Assembly: GCF_031127835.1 (NCBI RefSeq)
Contig: NZ_JARXHX010000002.1
Span: 248,001-312,000, forward strand
Origin: Pelagicoccus sp. SDUM812002
GTDB lineage: Bacteria; Verrucomicrobiota; Verrucomicrobiia; Opitutales; Opitutaceae
Reading direction: 5' to 3'
Length of the DNA stretch: 64,000 bases
The position numbers and the translations under genes are program-made. Numbering within the stretch: position 1 is the stretch's first letter; every line of letters starts with the position of its first letter. Of the stretch, positions 10,801 through 18,572 are shown one piece after another. The notes beneath the pieces were generated by a model that was not told where the DNA came from, did not search any database, and worked only from the letters and a program-made list of their open reading frames with translations.

Positions 10801-12172
10801 TGCCTTGGATGAGCTCGAAGACAGTCAGCGTTTTATTTCGGGTCGCCTAGTGGAAGGCTCGGATGCGGTACACGTTTGCGAAGCGGAGAATTTTGAGATT
10901 CTGCTACGTATGAAGCGAGCTCGAGGGCGAGCGAGCTTCGAGCCTTTGCCTTTTGAAAAGCTCTCTTTGTTTTTGGCAACTTGGCAGGGTTTGTCTGGGG
11001 ACAAGCGGAGAAATGACGAGCTGCGGGAAGCTTTGGATCGTCTACTCGGCTGGACTGCTAAAATAGAAGATTGGGATAGTGCTTTGCTGAAGTCGCGAGT
11101 GAATGGATACGTTACGTCACAGCTCGACGCGACGTTGATGGAGGATGGGTCACTATGGTACGGAGTGGATATAGGCCGCACTGGTTTTTGCTTGCCGGAG
11201 GATTGGGATCTATTGGCTATGGGGAGCGGAATCGATAGTGCTGAGTGCGAACAGGCTTTGCTCTCGGTTTTGGAATCTGGCGGGCGATACAGCTTTGCCA
11301 AGCTGCAGGAGCTTTTGAGTGTCAGAGCTGCTGAACTTGAGAACAGGCTTTGGAATCTTGTGTGGAAAGGCCGAATAAGTAATGACGCTTTTGCGACCGC
11401 GCGAAAAGGAGCCGAAGGAGATTTTCGATTGTACGCTGCAGATGCGACGCGTGAGCCGAACCTAAGAGCGATTCGTGTGGGCCGCCGCCCGCGTGCGACC
11501 CGTTCCGTATCGTATCCGGGAAGCTGGTACATCTTGCCTGAACCTACCGGCCATACAGACGTGGTGGAAAAGCTCGACTCAGAGAAAGAGCGGGCTCGTA
11601 TTGTATTGGATCGTTACGGCGTGGTTTTTCGCGAGCTGCTTTCTCGAGAACGGGAAGGGTTTCGCTGGAAGGATGTTTTTCGCTCTCTAAGATTGCTAGA
11701 GCTTTCGGGAGAGATAGTGGGAGGTCGCTTTTTTGAAGGTGTCCCGGGGTTACAGTTCGCTTCGAAAGAGGCACTGCGTCGTCTCCGCAAGCCGTTTCCT
11801 GAAAAGGCCATTTTCTGGATGAGCGCGACTGACCCAGCTTCGCTTTGCGGTATCGGTTTGGAAGCAACGCACAGGGCTTTGCCAAAGCGGCTCTCTGCGG
11901 TGCGACTCGTCTACCGAGGCTGCGAATTGGTGGGTTCGGCTCAACGCGGAGGAAAGGTTCTACATTTTCACGTGCAGGCAAACGAACCCGATCTGCCGCA
12001 AATCGTTTCTCAGATGGCGGATGCGATCGGGTTAAGCTCAATGAGTCAGCTGAAGCTCGAAACCATCAATGGCGAGGACGCGAGGAGCAGCTCGTATCTG
12101 GAGAGCTTGGCAGCGGTTTGGCGACTGCACAGCAACCACAAGCAGGTAGTGGTCGAAGGTTTGCTGCCCTGA
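7877..12172 (+). CDS. lhr: Lhr-type DEAD/DEAH superfamily-2 helicase
   Basis: With the ATG at 7877 the protein has 1431 residues, close to the size of long Lhr helicases. It carries the SF2 motifs in order: SAATGSGKTFASFLW (motif I, near residues 47-61), IIDEVHSVVG (motif II, DEVH), LSATV (motif III), TLIFVNSRKLCEKLA (IV), IVATNSLEMGIDVGALD (V) and VQKVGRAGHQVG (VI). The long C-terminal part of about 900 residues matches Lhr architecture (winged-helix, Lhr-core and CTD). Lhr is an ATP-dependent 3'-5' helicase linked to DNA repair, and published work on E. coli Lhr reports uracil-DNA glycosylase activity in its C-terminal region. The next two genes are a radical SAM protein and a UDG fusion on the same strand. 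An in-frame start at 7823 exists, but the extra 18 residues look non-conserved. Confidence 0.93.
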   Translation: MPQSQAPELSRFHPLVARWFTGRLGEPTDIQKKAWSLIAEGEHCLISAATGSGKTFASFLWAISQLASGEWELGQTRVLYVSPLKALNNDIQRNLFGPLEELQELFLTEGIAWPEIRVMTRSGDTPQGDRRKMLRHPPEILITTPESLNLLLTSNDGQRSLLGVQSVIIDEVHSVVGSKRGVYLMTGIERLAHLCGEFQRIALSATVRPMELVASYVGGSVEGVPRNVALADSQASKSYEISVRFPAEANQQASDEDFWQPIVQDLKALIAENESTLIFVNSRKLCEKLAYKINLEEPVPIAYSHHGSLSKEFRFAVEQRLKQGDLKAIVATNSLEMGIDVGALDCVVMVQCPGKISSAVQKVGRAGHQVGATSRAVVFPSYSRDFLESAVLSESIRERAIEAVRPVDAPLDVLAQILVSILGSGPWNIDDLFQLVRRSYPYRSLSREVFDLVLNMQAGRYAGSRLRDLQARIAIDRTENSATLRKGALIAFYLSGGVIPDRGYFHLRHSGNGGRIGELDEEFVWERSVGDVFTLGVQSWRIDQITHNDVLVSPAPSGEVVPPFWRAETFDRDFHFSNRIGEFLEWANENLDRSDFLNELQQRFNMDAVASKALYDFLMNQRLVTGKDLPHRHHILAEIIDAAPGGAPGQQLVLHTHWGGRVNRPYALALDAAWSEAFGHRTEVYVNNDCVVVMLSDEVSVDEAIGLVSLQNVDTCLRNRLEGSGFFGARFREAAGTALLVTRNKAGQRLPLWLSRMRAKKLFDSVQQYDDFPLLLEAWRACLKDEFDMDSLRLVLGELEQGDISVTVSRGSKPSPFASSVAWRQINEEYMYATDSPNASGQSKLRDDLVRSVAFDAKSRPQVDRELIEAFEEKRQRLAEGYAPSDALELKEWLRDRIAVTADEWKGLRSEVEEEVLVSQGRSWVFLQEEESRTVRLFNETPDPELLCEFLSYYGPVSEDRLQEWLGCSELALRVALDELEDSQRFISGRLVEGSDAVHVCEAENFEILLRMKRARGRASFEPLPFEKLSLFLATWQGLSGDKRRNDELREALDRLLGWTAKIEDWDSALLKSRVNGYVTSQLDATLMEDGSLWYGVDIGRTGFCLPEDWDLLAMGSGIDSAECEQALLSVLESGGRYSFAKLQELLSVRAAELENRLWNLVWKGRISNDAFATARKGAEGDFRLYAADATREPNLRAIRVGRRPRATRSVSYPGSWYILPEPTGHTDVVEKLDSEKERARIVLDRYGVVFRELLSREREGFRWKDVFRSLRLLELSGEIVGGRFFEGVPGLQFASKEALRRLRKPFPEKAIFWMSATDPASLCGIGLEATHRALPKRLSAVRLVYRGCELVGSAQRGGKVLHFHVQANEPDLPQIVSQMADAIGLSSMSQLKLETINGEDARSSSYLESLAAVWRLHSNHKQVVVEGLLP

Positions 12173-12380
12173 GCAGGCGAACATTACTGATGAGAGTCTG
12201 AAACTCGTGTCCAAGTGTAGAAGCAGGTGGGTTTGGACTAGTTCTGATAATGATAGGGAGGGCCTTTTCCCTCTTGACGGATACGCCTGCAAGACAGCTT
12301 TTTGAACTTGGAATGTCTGCGGAATTTTAGGGAGGGAGACGGTATTTGTCCCATCCTTTTCGCTAGACTGTTCGGGGACT

Positions 12381-13649
12381 ATGGAGCTGGAAAGGAAACT
12401 AGAGATACTGGCGGATGCTGCCAAATACGATGCGTCCTGCGCGAGCAGCGGGGGCGAGCGCAGGAAGACATCAGCTGGGATGAAGGGCGTCGGTTCGACT
12501 ACGGGATCGGGTATTTGCCACAGCTATGCTCCGGATGGCCGTTGCATTTCGTTACTCAAGATCCTGCTGACCAACGTGTGTATTTTTGACTGCATGTATT
12601 GTGTGAATCGCCGCTCCAGCGACACCCCGCGGGCGGCTTTCACTCCAGAGGAGGTCGTGGGGCTGACACTGGATTTCTACAAGCGGAACTATATAGAAGG
12701 TCTTTTTCTCAGCTCAGGCATCATTCGCAATCCGGACTATACCATGGAGCAATTGGTGCGGGTAGCCAGGACCTTGCGGGTGGATCATGGCTTTCGGGGC
12801 TACGTGCACCTAAAGACAATTCCCGAAGCGTCGCCGGAATTAATCGAGGAGGCCGGGCGTTGGGCGGATCGATTGAGCGTGAACGTGGAGCTCCCGACTC
12901 AAGAAGGTTTAGAAAAGCTGGCTCCTGAGAAGAATTTGCGTCGCATACAAGGTGGTATGGCTCGCATTCGAGAAATCAAGGAGGATGACTTAGACCGTAA
13001 GAAAAAAGCGAATACGGAGAGGCAGCGCTCCCAGGTCTCGCAAGAGCGATCCTTTGCTCCCGCCGGACAAAGCACCCAGATGATCGTGGGCGCGGATGAT
13101 GCCAATGATCGAGCTGTCTTGTTTCGAGCCGATACCTTGTATAAATCTTACCAATTGCGTCGCGTCTATTACTCAGCCTACAGTCCGATTCCCCACGCCT
13201 CGGTTCTCTTGCCACCCAAATCGCCACCTTTAGTTAGAGAGAACAGGCTTTACCAAGCTGACTGGCTCTTGCGTTTCTACGGTTTCTCGCTCGACGAGAT
13301 CGTTCCTAAGGATTTGGGGGATCTGCCGCTCGATCTCGACCCCAAGTCGGCTTGGGCGCTGCGGCATCGAGAGTTTTTTCCTGTCGACGTGAATACAGCG
13401 TCGAGGGAGGCTCTCTTGCGGGTACCCGGTTTAGGGGTGCGAAACGCGGAGAGGATTTTAGAGGCACGTCGCTTTGGAAAGCTATCGCTCGCCGATTTGC
13501 GTCGGCTCCGTCTGCCTCTGGCGAAGGCGAGTCCGTTTATCGTCGCGGCTGACCATTCCCCAGGATTGGTAGAACTCTCAAATTCTCAGCTAAGGGTAAA
13601 GCTCGGCGTTCCTGCTGAGCAGCTACTCTTGCCCTTAAGTCGATCTTAG
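12381..13649 (+). CDS. Putative DNA modification/repair radical SAM protein with helix-hairpin-helix end
   Basis: The 422-residue protein has a radical-SAM cluster motif CIFDCMYC (CX3CX2C, Cys67, Cys71, Cys74) that would bind [4Fe-4S] and SAM. It matches the family known as the putative DNA modification/repair radical SAM protein that occurs beside a uracil-DNA-glycosylase-family gene. Near residues 330-385 it has a helix-hairpin-helix-like end (VNTASREALLRVPGLGVRNA), which in other proteins binds DNA backbone. Its substrate is not established. The UDG fusion gene follows after 8 bases, so the two are almost certainly co-expressed, and lhr ends 208 bases upstream. The ATG at 12381 lies after a purine stretch (cggggact). 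The proposed DNA-lesion role rests on context and the HhH end. Confidence 0.88.
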   Translation: MELERKLEILADAAKYDASCASSGGERRKTSAGMKGVGSTTGSGICHSYAPDGRCISLLKILLTNVCIFDCMYCVNRRSSDTPRAAFTPEEVVGLTLDFYKRNYIEGLFLSSGIIRNPDYTMEQLVRVARTLRVDHGFRGYVHLKTIPEASPELIEEAGRWADRLSVNVELPTQEGLEKLAPEKNLRRIQGGMARIREIKEDDLDRKKKANTERQRSQVSQERSFAPAGQSTQMIVGADDANDRAVLFRADTLYKSYQLRRVYYSAYSPIPHASVLLPPKSPPLVRENRLYQADWLLRFYGFSLDEIVPKDLGDLPLDLDPKSAWALRHREFFPVDVNTASREALLRVPGLGVRNAERILEARRFGKLSLADLRRLRLPLAKASPFIVAADHSPGLVELSNSQLRVKLGVPAEQLLLPLSRS

Positions 13650-13657
13650 AAATTGTC

Positions 13658-15148
13658 ATGGGCGGGCGGATACATGCTGAGGCATCGAACTTCGAGGAGT
13701 GGCGAAACGTGTCTCGTGAATTGCTGGCGAGAGCCGCGTTGCCCGAACAGGTTGTATGGAATGAGGATCAAGAGGTTGAGTTGAATCTCGGCGTCGAAGA
13801 GAAGTCCAAACCTCCTCTGCCTAGTTCTGGGCCGGTGCGTGTATCGGATGAGTTTGTGCGACGAGCCAAAGGGGTCGCTTGTCACGTGGATTTGGATACG
13901 TGGGGCTTGTTGTATCGGATGCTTTGGCGAATGACCCGAGGGGAAGAGCGCCAACTCCTGAGGCGGGCGAACGATGTGGATGTGCGAAGCTTTGAGCTAA
14001 AGGAGAAGGCGGTAAGGCGGGAGCGGCACAAGATGACTGCTTTTGTCCGCTTTCGAAAAGTTGAAGTAACCGGAGAGGAAACGGAACGTGAGCGGTTTGT
14101 GGCGTGGTACGAGCCTGAGCACGACGTCGTGTATTTAGCGGCTCCCTTCTTCAGGGATCGCTTCTCATCGATGGATTGGTCGATACTCACCCCGCGAACT
14201 TGCGTCCACTGGGATGGGCGGGAGCTAAGCTTCAGCGAAGGGGCGAGTTTTCAAGAAAGGCCCGATGAGGACGAATTAGAAAAGTATTGGCTGAAGTACT
14301 ACGCAAGTACCTTTAATCCCTCTCGACTCAACATTTCCATGATGGAGCGCGAGATGCCCCGCAGGTATTGGAAGAACCTGCCGGAAGCGAGCTTGATCGC
14401 TGAGCTTTCGAATGGCTCCTATGGGAGGTCGGAGAAGATGAAGGCTGAGCTCGAAGACAACCCTAAGTTGCAGGGGCGGCGCCCGAAGGGTGCTCCGGAT
14501 GGCCGAGAGCGAGGGGTGATTCGCACTTCGGATGAGATACGTTTGCGCGGCGAAGGGCTGACGCTTGAGGCGTTGAGAGATCAAGCTCAGCTCTGCCGAG
14601 CGTGTCCGCTACACGAACGGGCGACGCAAGTGGTTTTTGGCGAAGGGCCGCCGGAGGCGAAGCTGATGATTGTGGGTGAGCAACCGGGCGATCGCGAAGA
14701 CCTGGCGGGGCATCCATTTGTGGGACCGTCCGGAGAGGTATTAGCGAGTGCCATTGGGGAGTTGGGTATCGATCGCGAAGCGGTGTATGTGACGAACGCG
14801 GTAAAGCATTTTAAATGGCGGCCTTCTGGCAAAATTCGCTTGCACCAAAGTCCCGCTCCCAAAGAGGTACACGCCTGCAAGCCGTGGTTGGTACACGAAC
14901 TTGAGCAGGTGCACCCAAGGGTAGTGCTTTGTTTAGGGTCTACGGCGGCTGCTGCGATTTTGGGACGCCCCGTTTCAGTCACGCGAGAGCGGGGATTGCG
15001 TGACGATCCCGGATTGCCGTACGCGGTGGTGGTCAGCTACCACCCGGCTTATCTTCTTCGCATCGTGGATGAGTCTGAAAGGCTCCGAGCGAGCCAGCAA
15101 TTTTATGCGGATCTCGAAGCCTGTAAGCAATTTATTGATACGATGTGA
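13658..15148 (+). CDS. DUF4130 domain fused to uracil-DNA-glycosylase-family domain
   Basis: The 496-residue protein is a two-part fusion. Residues about 15-270 match the DUF4130/TIGR03915 type that accompanies this radical SAM family. Residues 313-496 are a UDG superfamily domain resembling family 4: CRACPLHERA (two cluster cysteines), VGEQPGDREDLAGHPFVGPSG (motif 1 region, written here in part as GEQPGDRED), TNAVKHFKWRPSG, a cysteine in HACKPWL, another in VVLCLGS and the late motif SYHPAYLLR. Family-4 UDGs hold a [4Fe-4S] cluster and excise uracil from DNA. The TNAVKHFKW variant is typical of the clade paired with the radical SAM gene just upstream (8-base gap). It probably recognises a damaged or modified base, but the actual lesion is unknown. 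Confidence 0.88.
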   Translation: MGGRIHAEASNFEEWRNVSRELLARAALPEQVVWNEDQEVELNLGVEEKSKPPLPSSGPVRVSDEFVRRAKGVACHVDLDTWGLLYRMLWRMTRGEERQLLRRANDVDVRSFELKEKAVRRERHKMTAFVRFRKVEVTGEETERERFVAWYEPEHDVVYLAAPFFRDRFSSMDWSILTPRTCVHWDGRELSFSEGASFQERPDEDELEKYWLKYYASTFNPSRLNISMMEREMPRRYWKNLPEASLIAELSNGSYGRSEKMKAELEDNPKLQGRRPKGAPDGRERGVIRTSDEIRLRGEGLTLEALRDQAQLCRACPLHERATQVVFGEGPPEAKLMIVGEQPGDREDLAGHPFVGPSGEVLASAIGELGIDREAVYVTNAVKHFKWRPSGKIRLHQSPAPKEVHACKPWLVHELEQVHPRVVLCLGSTAAAAILGRPVSVTRERGLRDDPGLPYAVVVSYHPAYLLRIVDESERLRASQQFYADLEACKQFIDTM

Positions 15149-15193
15149 TTCGTAGAGAATCTACCGGTGTCCTGGACGCTCGAAAAGCTTTTG

Positions 15194-15415
15194 CTAATAG
15201 CGGTAATGCACGCGGGCTGGAGACTCGAAGGTCGCAGCGCTGATGATGGACCAGAGGTGCACGACCCAGCCGAGTAGGATGAACCAAAGCAGCCAAGCTA
15301 GTACGAAGTGGCAGACTGCGGCGAGGACGCGGCCTTGTAGGAGTTGGCCAAGTCCTGGAATAAAAAAGCTACAAAGGGCGGCGATGACGTTTCCGGCGGT
15401 TCCTTGTCCGTTCAT
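15194..15415 (-). CDS. Small TM2-like membrane protein
   Basis: The 73-residue protein has two hydrophobic segments (ALCSFFIPGLGQLL and a second around residues 33-56, HFVLAWLLWFILLGWVVHLW) joined by the turn GLGQLLQGR. This is the typical signature of small TM2-like proteins of unknown role. Its ATG overlaps the stop of the upstream alpha/beta-hydrolase-like gene in an ATGA (15412-15415), so translation is coupled and the two products are likely to work together. Function unknown. Confidence 0.7.
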   Translation of the reverse strand: MNGQGTAGNVIAALCSFFIPGLGQLLQGRVLAAVCHFVLAWLLWFILLGWVVHLWSIISAATFESPARVHYRY

Positions 15416-15873
15416 GATTTTGAGAAATGTGTTGAGTTGACGATGTCAGCGAGGATTTGCAGGTCCTCGCTGCTTTCTGGTAATATAAAATGGTTGCTTT
15501 GTTCGGGAAAGGATAGGGCGTATCGCAGTGCGATCGCTTTGCCGTTGGCCGACCCCGAGATATGGCTGTCGTCGATTTCCAGCTCTCGGATCGCCTGCCG
15601 TAGGAGTTGCACGCCTTGGTGGTCGTCGAGGAATTGGGAGATGTCTACGAGGGTGACTTCGAAGCGAGAGGCGAGGCAGCGAGCGGTTTTGGCCCAATCT
15701 TGATCTGCGTTGGATGAATCGTGCAGGAGGAGGATTTTAGGACCGTGTCCGATTGTTGAATACTGAATAGGCTGTATCGTCTCTTCGATTTCGCCTTGGG
15801 AGTTGAGGATGCTCGCCCAGCTGAGGGCGGCGGCGATGAGCAGGAGGACTGCTCGAGTGACGATTGATTTCAT
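15412..15873 (-). CDS. Short alpha/beta-hydrolase-like protein lacking the nucleophile serine
   Basis: The 153-residue protein starts with a signal peptide or anchor (VTRAVLLLIAAALSWASI). It then resembles the first half of an alpha/beta hydrolase: a strand and loop ILLLHDSSNADQDWAKTA (HG-loop position), then VTLVDISQF, then HISGSANGKAIALRYAL where the nucleophile elbow G-H-S-x-G would be. At that place the sequence reads G-S-A-N-G, so the catalytic serine position is alanine. The second half of the fold, which would carry the acid and histidine, is absent. I infer a non-catalytic or remnant protein, although its reading frame is clean and its stop overlaps the next start by four bases. Alternative: an unrelated Rossmann-like periplasmic protein. 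Confidence 0.5.
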   Translation of the reverse strand: MKSIVTRAVLLLIAAALSWASILNSQGEIEETIQPIQYSTIGHGPKILLLHDSSNADQDWAKTARCLASRFEVTLVDISQFLDDHQGVQLLRQAIRELEIDDSHISGSANGKAIALRYALSFPEQSNHFILPESSEDLQILADIVNSTHFSKS

Positions 15874-15985
15874 GGCAGGCTATGGCTTGGTAGGATTTTT
15901 GGGTAAAGCAGTAGCTAGGGCGCAGTGGTTTGAGGGGAACTGCGGAGTGTGAGGCTGTGGTCGGGGCTTGGCCGCTACACTGGGT

Positions 15986-16366
15986 CTATTGGCCGGAGTT
16001 GAAGCGGCGTTCCCAGTCGTAGGATTTGTTGGTCACGTAATTTTCCATGCGGCGGATGCGTGACTCGATAGCATCGAAGCGGTTCTTCAGGCGACGCAGG
16101 CTCAGGGTGCGGGCCGAGACGTCGGTCTCATAGTAGTCCTCTTCGTAGAAAGGTTCGGGCCCTTGCTTCTCGCTGTGCTCCGGCTCTTCTTTGATGATGA
16201 AGGCGGCGATGATGTAGAAGACGGGGAAAGGGAAGATTCCCGAAAAGAGAGAGATGGCTACGAGTCCGAGGCGTATCCAGACTACGGATAGGTCGAAGTG
16301 GTCGGCTAGGCCTTGGCAGATGCCGAAGGCGACGCGGTTGCGGGAGCGATAGAGTGGTTTTCTCAT
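15986..16366 (-). CDS. pspC: PspC-domain membrane protein
   Basis: The 126-residue protein begins with the PspC domain: KPLYRSRNRVAFGICQGLAD (helical turn before the membrane), then a hydrophobic span WIRLGLVAISLFSGIFPFPV and FYIIAAFIIKEEP. The C-terminal half is charged and coiled (RTLSLRRLKNRFDAIESRIR). PspC with PspB senses inner-membrane stress and releases PspA from PspF in enterobacteria. The gene order pspA-pspB-pspC on the minus strand, with gaps of 53 and 31 bases, matches the classical operon. Confidence 0.88.
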   Translation of the reverse strand: MRKPLYRSRNRVAFGICQGLADHFDLSVVWIRLGLVAISLFSGIFPFPVFYIIAAFIIKEEPEHSEKQGPEPFYEEDYYETDVSARTLSLRRLKNRFDAIESRIRRMENYVTNKSYDWERRFNSGQ

Positions 16367-16397
16367 GGAGAGTGGATTTGGTGTATTCGCTGCGCGA

Positions 16398-16613
16398 CTA
16401 CTTCTTGTTGATGATTATCGTTTCGAGGGCTTCGATTCGCTTCTCCATTTTGCCCAGCGACTGGTGGAGCTCTTGCATTATGCGGGCTTCCTCCTCGTTG
16501 AGGGAGCTTCCCGTCGCTCTTTGGTGCTCTCGCTTGTTTTTAGTTAGCGAGATGATGGTACCGCAGATGATGGCGATGATGGGAATGAGGAATATGAGTA
16601 TTTCAACTCTCAT
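16398..16613 (-). CDS. pspB: PspB-like small membrane protein
   Basis: This 71-residue protein has an N-terminal membrane span (ILIFLIPIIAIICGTIISLT) followed by a charged coiled coil (EEARIMQELHQSLGKMEKR, then IEALETIII). That is the PspB layout: one span plus a cytoplasmic leucine-zipper-like helix. It sits between pspA and pspC. Sequence conservation of PspB is low, so position supports the call as much as sequence. It probably relays envelope stress to PspA together with PspC. Confidence 0.8.
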   Translation of the reverse strand: MRVEILIFLIPIIAIICGTIISLTKNKREHQRATGSSLNEEEARIMQELHQSLGKMEKRIEALETIIINKK

Positions 16614-16666
16614 GGCGAGGGGAAGGGTTAGCGTTTGAGGTGCGTGAAGCTATGGCAAGCGGGCTG

Positions 16667-17338
16667 CTATTGAGCTTTGTTATTCTCGATCTCAGCCTTG
16701 AGTGCGGCAAGTTCGTTTTCGAGGGACTCGTCGCCTTCGAGCTTGGCGAATTCGTCCTCGAGAGCGGGACGCGCCTTTGCGTTGACCAATTGGGCGTCGG
16801 CTTCCATGCGCTCGATACGGTTTTCGAAGGCGTCGAAGCGGGCGAAGGCGTCGACGTTGTCGTTCTTGCGGAGGACGCTCTGAGCTTTGTAGCTCTTCTG
16901 GGCCTGAGTGTGGCGTTGGAGGAGCATCTGGTGCTTTTTGCGAGCGTTAGTGAGCTTTTCCTCGAGTTGGCTGATGTCGCCTTGGTAGTTGGCTACGATG
17001 CCTTCGAGCTGGCTGATTTCCTTGGTGAGGCGTTCATGTTCGTCAGCGAAGACGCGCTTTTCGGCGAGGGCTTCACGAGCGAGGTCCTCGCGACCTTTGC
17101 TGATTGCCAGACGAGCCTTGTTTTCCCAGTCGTTGACTCGGTACTGCACGTCGTCGAGAGCGCGGGATACCTTGGATTTGGTGGCCATGGCCGAAGCGCA
17201 GGAGGCTTTAATTTCGACCAAGGTGTCTTCCATTTCCTGGATCATCAGCTTGATCATTTTTTCGGGGTCTTCCGCCTTATCGAGCATAGAGTTGATGTTG
17301 GCGGAGACGATGTCTTTGAAGCGTGTGAATATTCCCAT
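16667..17338 (-). CDS. pspA: Phage shock protein A (IM30/ESCRT-III-like)
   Basis: The 223-residue protein has the PspA length and the conserved N-terminus MGIFTRFKDIVSANINSMLD followed by KAEDPEKMIKLMIQEMEDTL. The rest is almost entirely coiled coil with Ala/Glu/Lys heptads (KARLAISKGREDLAREALAE). PspA binds stressed inner membrane and, when free, inhibits the enhancer-binding activator PspF. It is the first gene of the minus-strand operon pspABC, divergent from pspF across a gap of 183 bases that holds a candidate sigma-54 element. The C-terminus is not truncated. Confidence 0.93.
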   Translation of the reverse strand: MGIFTRFKDIVSANINSMLDKAEDPEKMIKLMIQEMEDTLVEIKASCASAMATKSKVSRALDDVQYRVNDWENKARLAISKGREDLAREALAEKRVFADEHERLTKEISQLEGIVANYQGDISQLEEKLTNARKKHQMLLQRHTQAQKSYKAQSVLRKNDNVDAFARFDAFENRIERMEADAQLVNAKARPALEDEFAKLEGDESLENELAALKAEIENNKAQ

Positions 17339-17378
17339 GTTGTTTTCGTGGTTAAATTGAAGTTATGCCCCTCTATTA

Positions 17379-17393
17379 TCACGAGTCGTGCCA
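17379..17393 (-). promoter_or_regulatory. Candidate sigma-54 (-24/-12) promoter for pspABC
   Basis: On the minus strand a perfect -24 box TGGCAC (17388-17393) is followed, five bases later, by GTGA where TTGC is expected. The -12 box is therefore degenerate. Its position, about 40-55 bases before pspA and beside a divergent PspF gene, is what a psp promoter should have. Weak support from sequence alone. Confidence 0.3.
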
Positions 17394-17521
17394 AGTTGGT
17401 GTTGGGAAGCTATAAGTTAATGACCAGTAAGAGGATAAATTATTTATAATGTTATTATAGATCGAGCCTTAAGAAAATAAGTTTGCTTTTAGGCCAAAAA
17501 ATGGCATAAATAACCGAGCAT

Positions 17522-18535
17522 ATGAGCCAAAGAGATTCGGAGAGTTTTGGAATGGGTACTTTACCCGAAGCTTTGGGGGTTTCGGAGGCGTTTCTAGATT
17601 TTCAGCAGCGACTTTCAGCGGTGGCAAAGATTGACCGGCCGGTGCTGTTGATCGGCGAAAGAGGGACGGGTAAGGAGCTGGCGGCGGCCCGTTTGCACTT
17701 CCTCTCTCAGCGTTGGCAGGGGCCTTTGGTCGCTTTGAACTGTGCAGCCTTGTCTGAGTCGGTGTTGGAGTCGGAGCTCTTCGGCCATGAGGCGGGCGCC
17801 TTTACGGGAGCGGTGAAGCGGCGGGAAGGGCGCTTCGAAGCGGCGGACGGAGGAACGCTTTTCCTAGACGAAATCGGTCTCGTTTCGCTCACGGTACAGG
17901 AAAAGATTCTGCGAGCGGTGGAGTACGGAGTTTTCCAGCGCGTAGGGGGCTCGTCCTCGGTGCGGGTCAACGCCCGTATCGTGGGAGCAACCAACGCCGA
18001 CCTCTCCGAGATGTCGCGGGGCGGCAAATTCAAAAGCGACCTCTTGGACCGCTTGTCGTTTGACGTGCTCTATCTGCCGCCATTGCGGGCGCGACGAGAG
18101 GATATCGAATTTCTAGCTATGCATTTCGCCTCTGGAATGACTCGCGAGCTGGAGTTGGCGGCTGTGCCGGAGTTCAGCTCGGGAGCTTTGGATAGCTTGA
18201 ATGCCCACGATTGGCCGGGTAACGTGCGCGAGTTGAAAAACGTGATCGAACGTAGCGTCTATCGCAGCGGGGGAGGCAAGATAAAGCGCATCGAATTCGA
18301 CCCCTTCGTCAATCCCTACGAATTGGAAAGCGTATCCAAGAATCCGGACGAAGACGAGAGGGTGAGTGATGACCTGTCGCGACCACTACAGGAGCAGGTG
18401 AAGGCTCTCGAGTTGAGGTTGTTGCGCAAGGCTTTGATGGAGGCGGGGTACAGGCAGCAAGCAGCAGCTAATAAGCTGGGGCTGACGTACTATCAGTTTC
18501 GATCGATGTATCGAAAGTATAAGGACGAACTTTAG
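17522..18535 (+). CDS. pspF: Sigma-54-dependent activator of the psp operon
   Basis: The 337-residue protein has a AAA+ enhancer-binding domain without an N-terminal receiver, as PspF does. Visible elements are Walker A GERGTGKE (residues 45-52), the sigma-54 contact loop GAFTGA (92-97), Walker B TLFLDEIG, and the arginine-finger region FKSDLLDRLSFDVLYLPPLR. The C-terminus carries a Fis-type helix-turn-helix (RQQAAANKLGLTYYQFRSMY). It remodels RNA polymerase-sigma-54 to start transcription and is held inactive by PspA. It is divergent from pspA, as in E. coli. The AT-rich stretch before it contains TATAAT (17445-17450), possibly a housekeeping promoter. Confidence 0.93.
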   Translation: MSQRDSESFGMGTLPEALGVSEAFLDFQQRLSAVAKIDRPVLLIGERGTGKELAAARLHFLSQRWQGPLVALNCAALSESVLESELFGHEAGAFTGAVKRREGRFEAADGGTLFLDEIGLVSLTVQEKILRAVEYGVFQRVGGSSSVRVNARIVGATNADLSEMSRGGKFKSDLLDRLSFDVLYLPPLRARREDIEFLAMHFASGMTRELELAAVPEFSSGALDSLNAHDWPGNVRELKNVIERSVYRSGGGKIKRIEFDPFVNPYELESVSKNPDEDERVSDDLSRPLQEQVKALELRLLRKALMEAGYRQQAAANKLGLTYYQFRSMYRKYKDEL

Positions 18536-18543
18536 AATTTACG

Positions 18544-18568
18544 TGGATGGCGTGAAAGCCGTCCGTCC
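18544..18568. repeat. REP-like imperfect palindrome
   Basis: The sequence ggatggc...agccgtcc just after pspF is one copy of the short intergenic palindrome family with core GGACGG...CCGTCC seen elsewhere in this window. Confidence 0.45.
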
Positions 18569-18572
18569 AAGA

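Noticed and set aside
12187-12210. Hammerhead-like core CTGATGAG...GAAAC after lhr
   Set aside because: Stem II would have only about six bases between the conserved parts and no stem I or III partners are present; chance resemblance.
16640-17449. 269-codon plus-strand frame over pspA
   Set aside because: It is the complement of the coiled-coil-rich pspA gene (repeated Glu/Lys/Ala codons leave Leu/Phe/Val-rich antisense) and is not protein-like.
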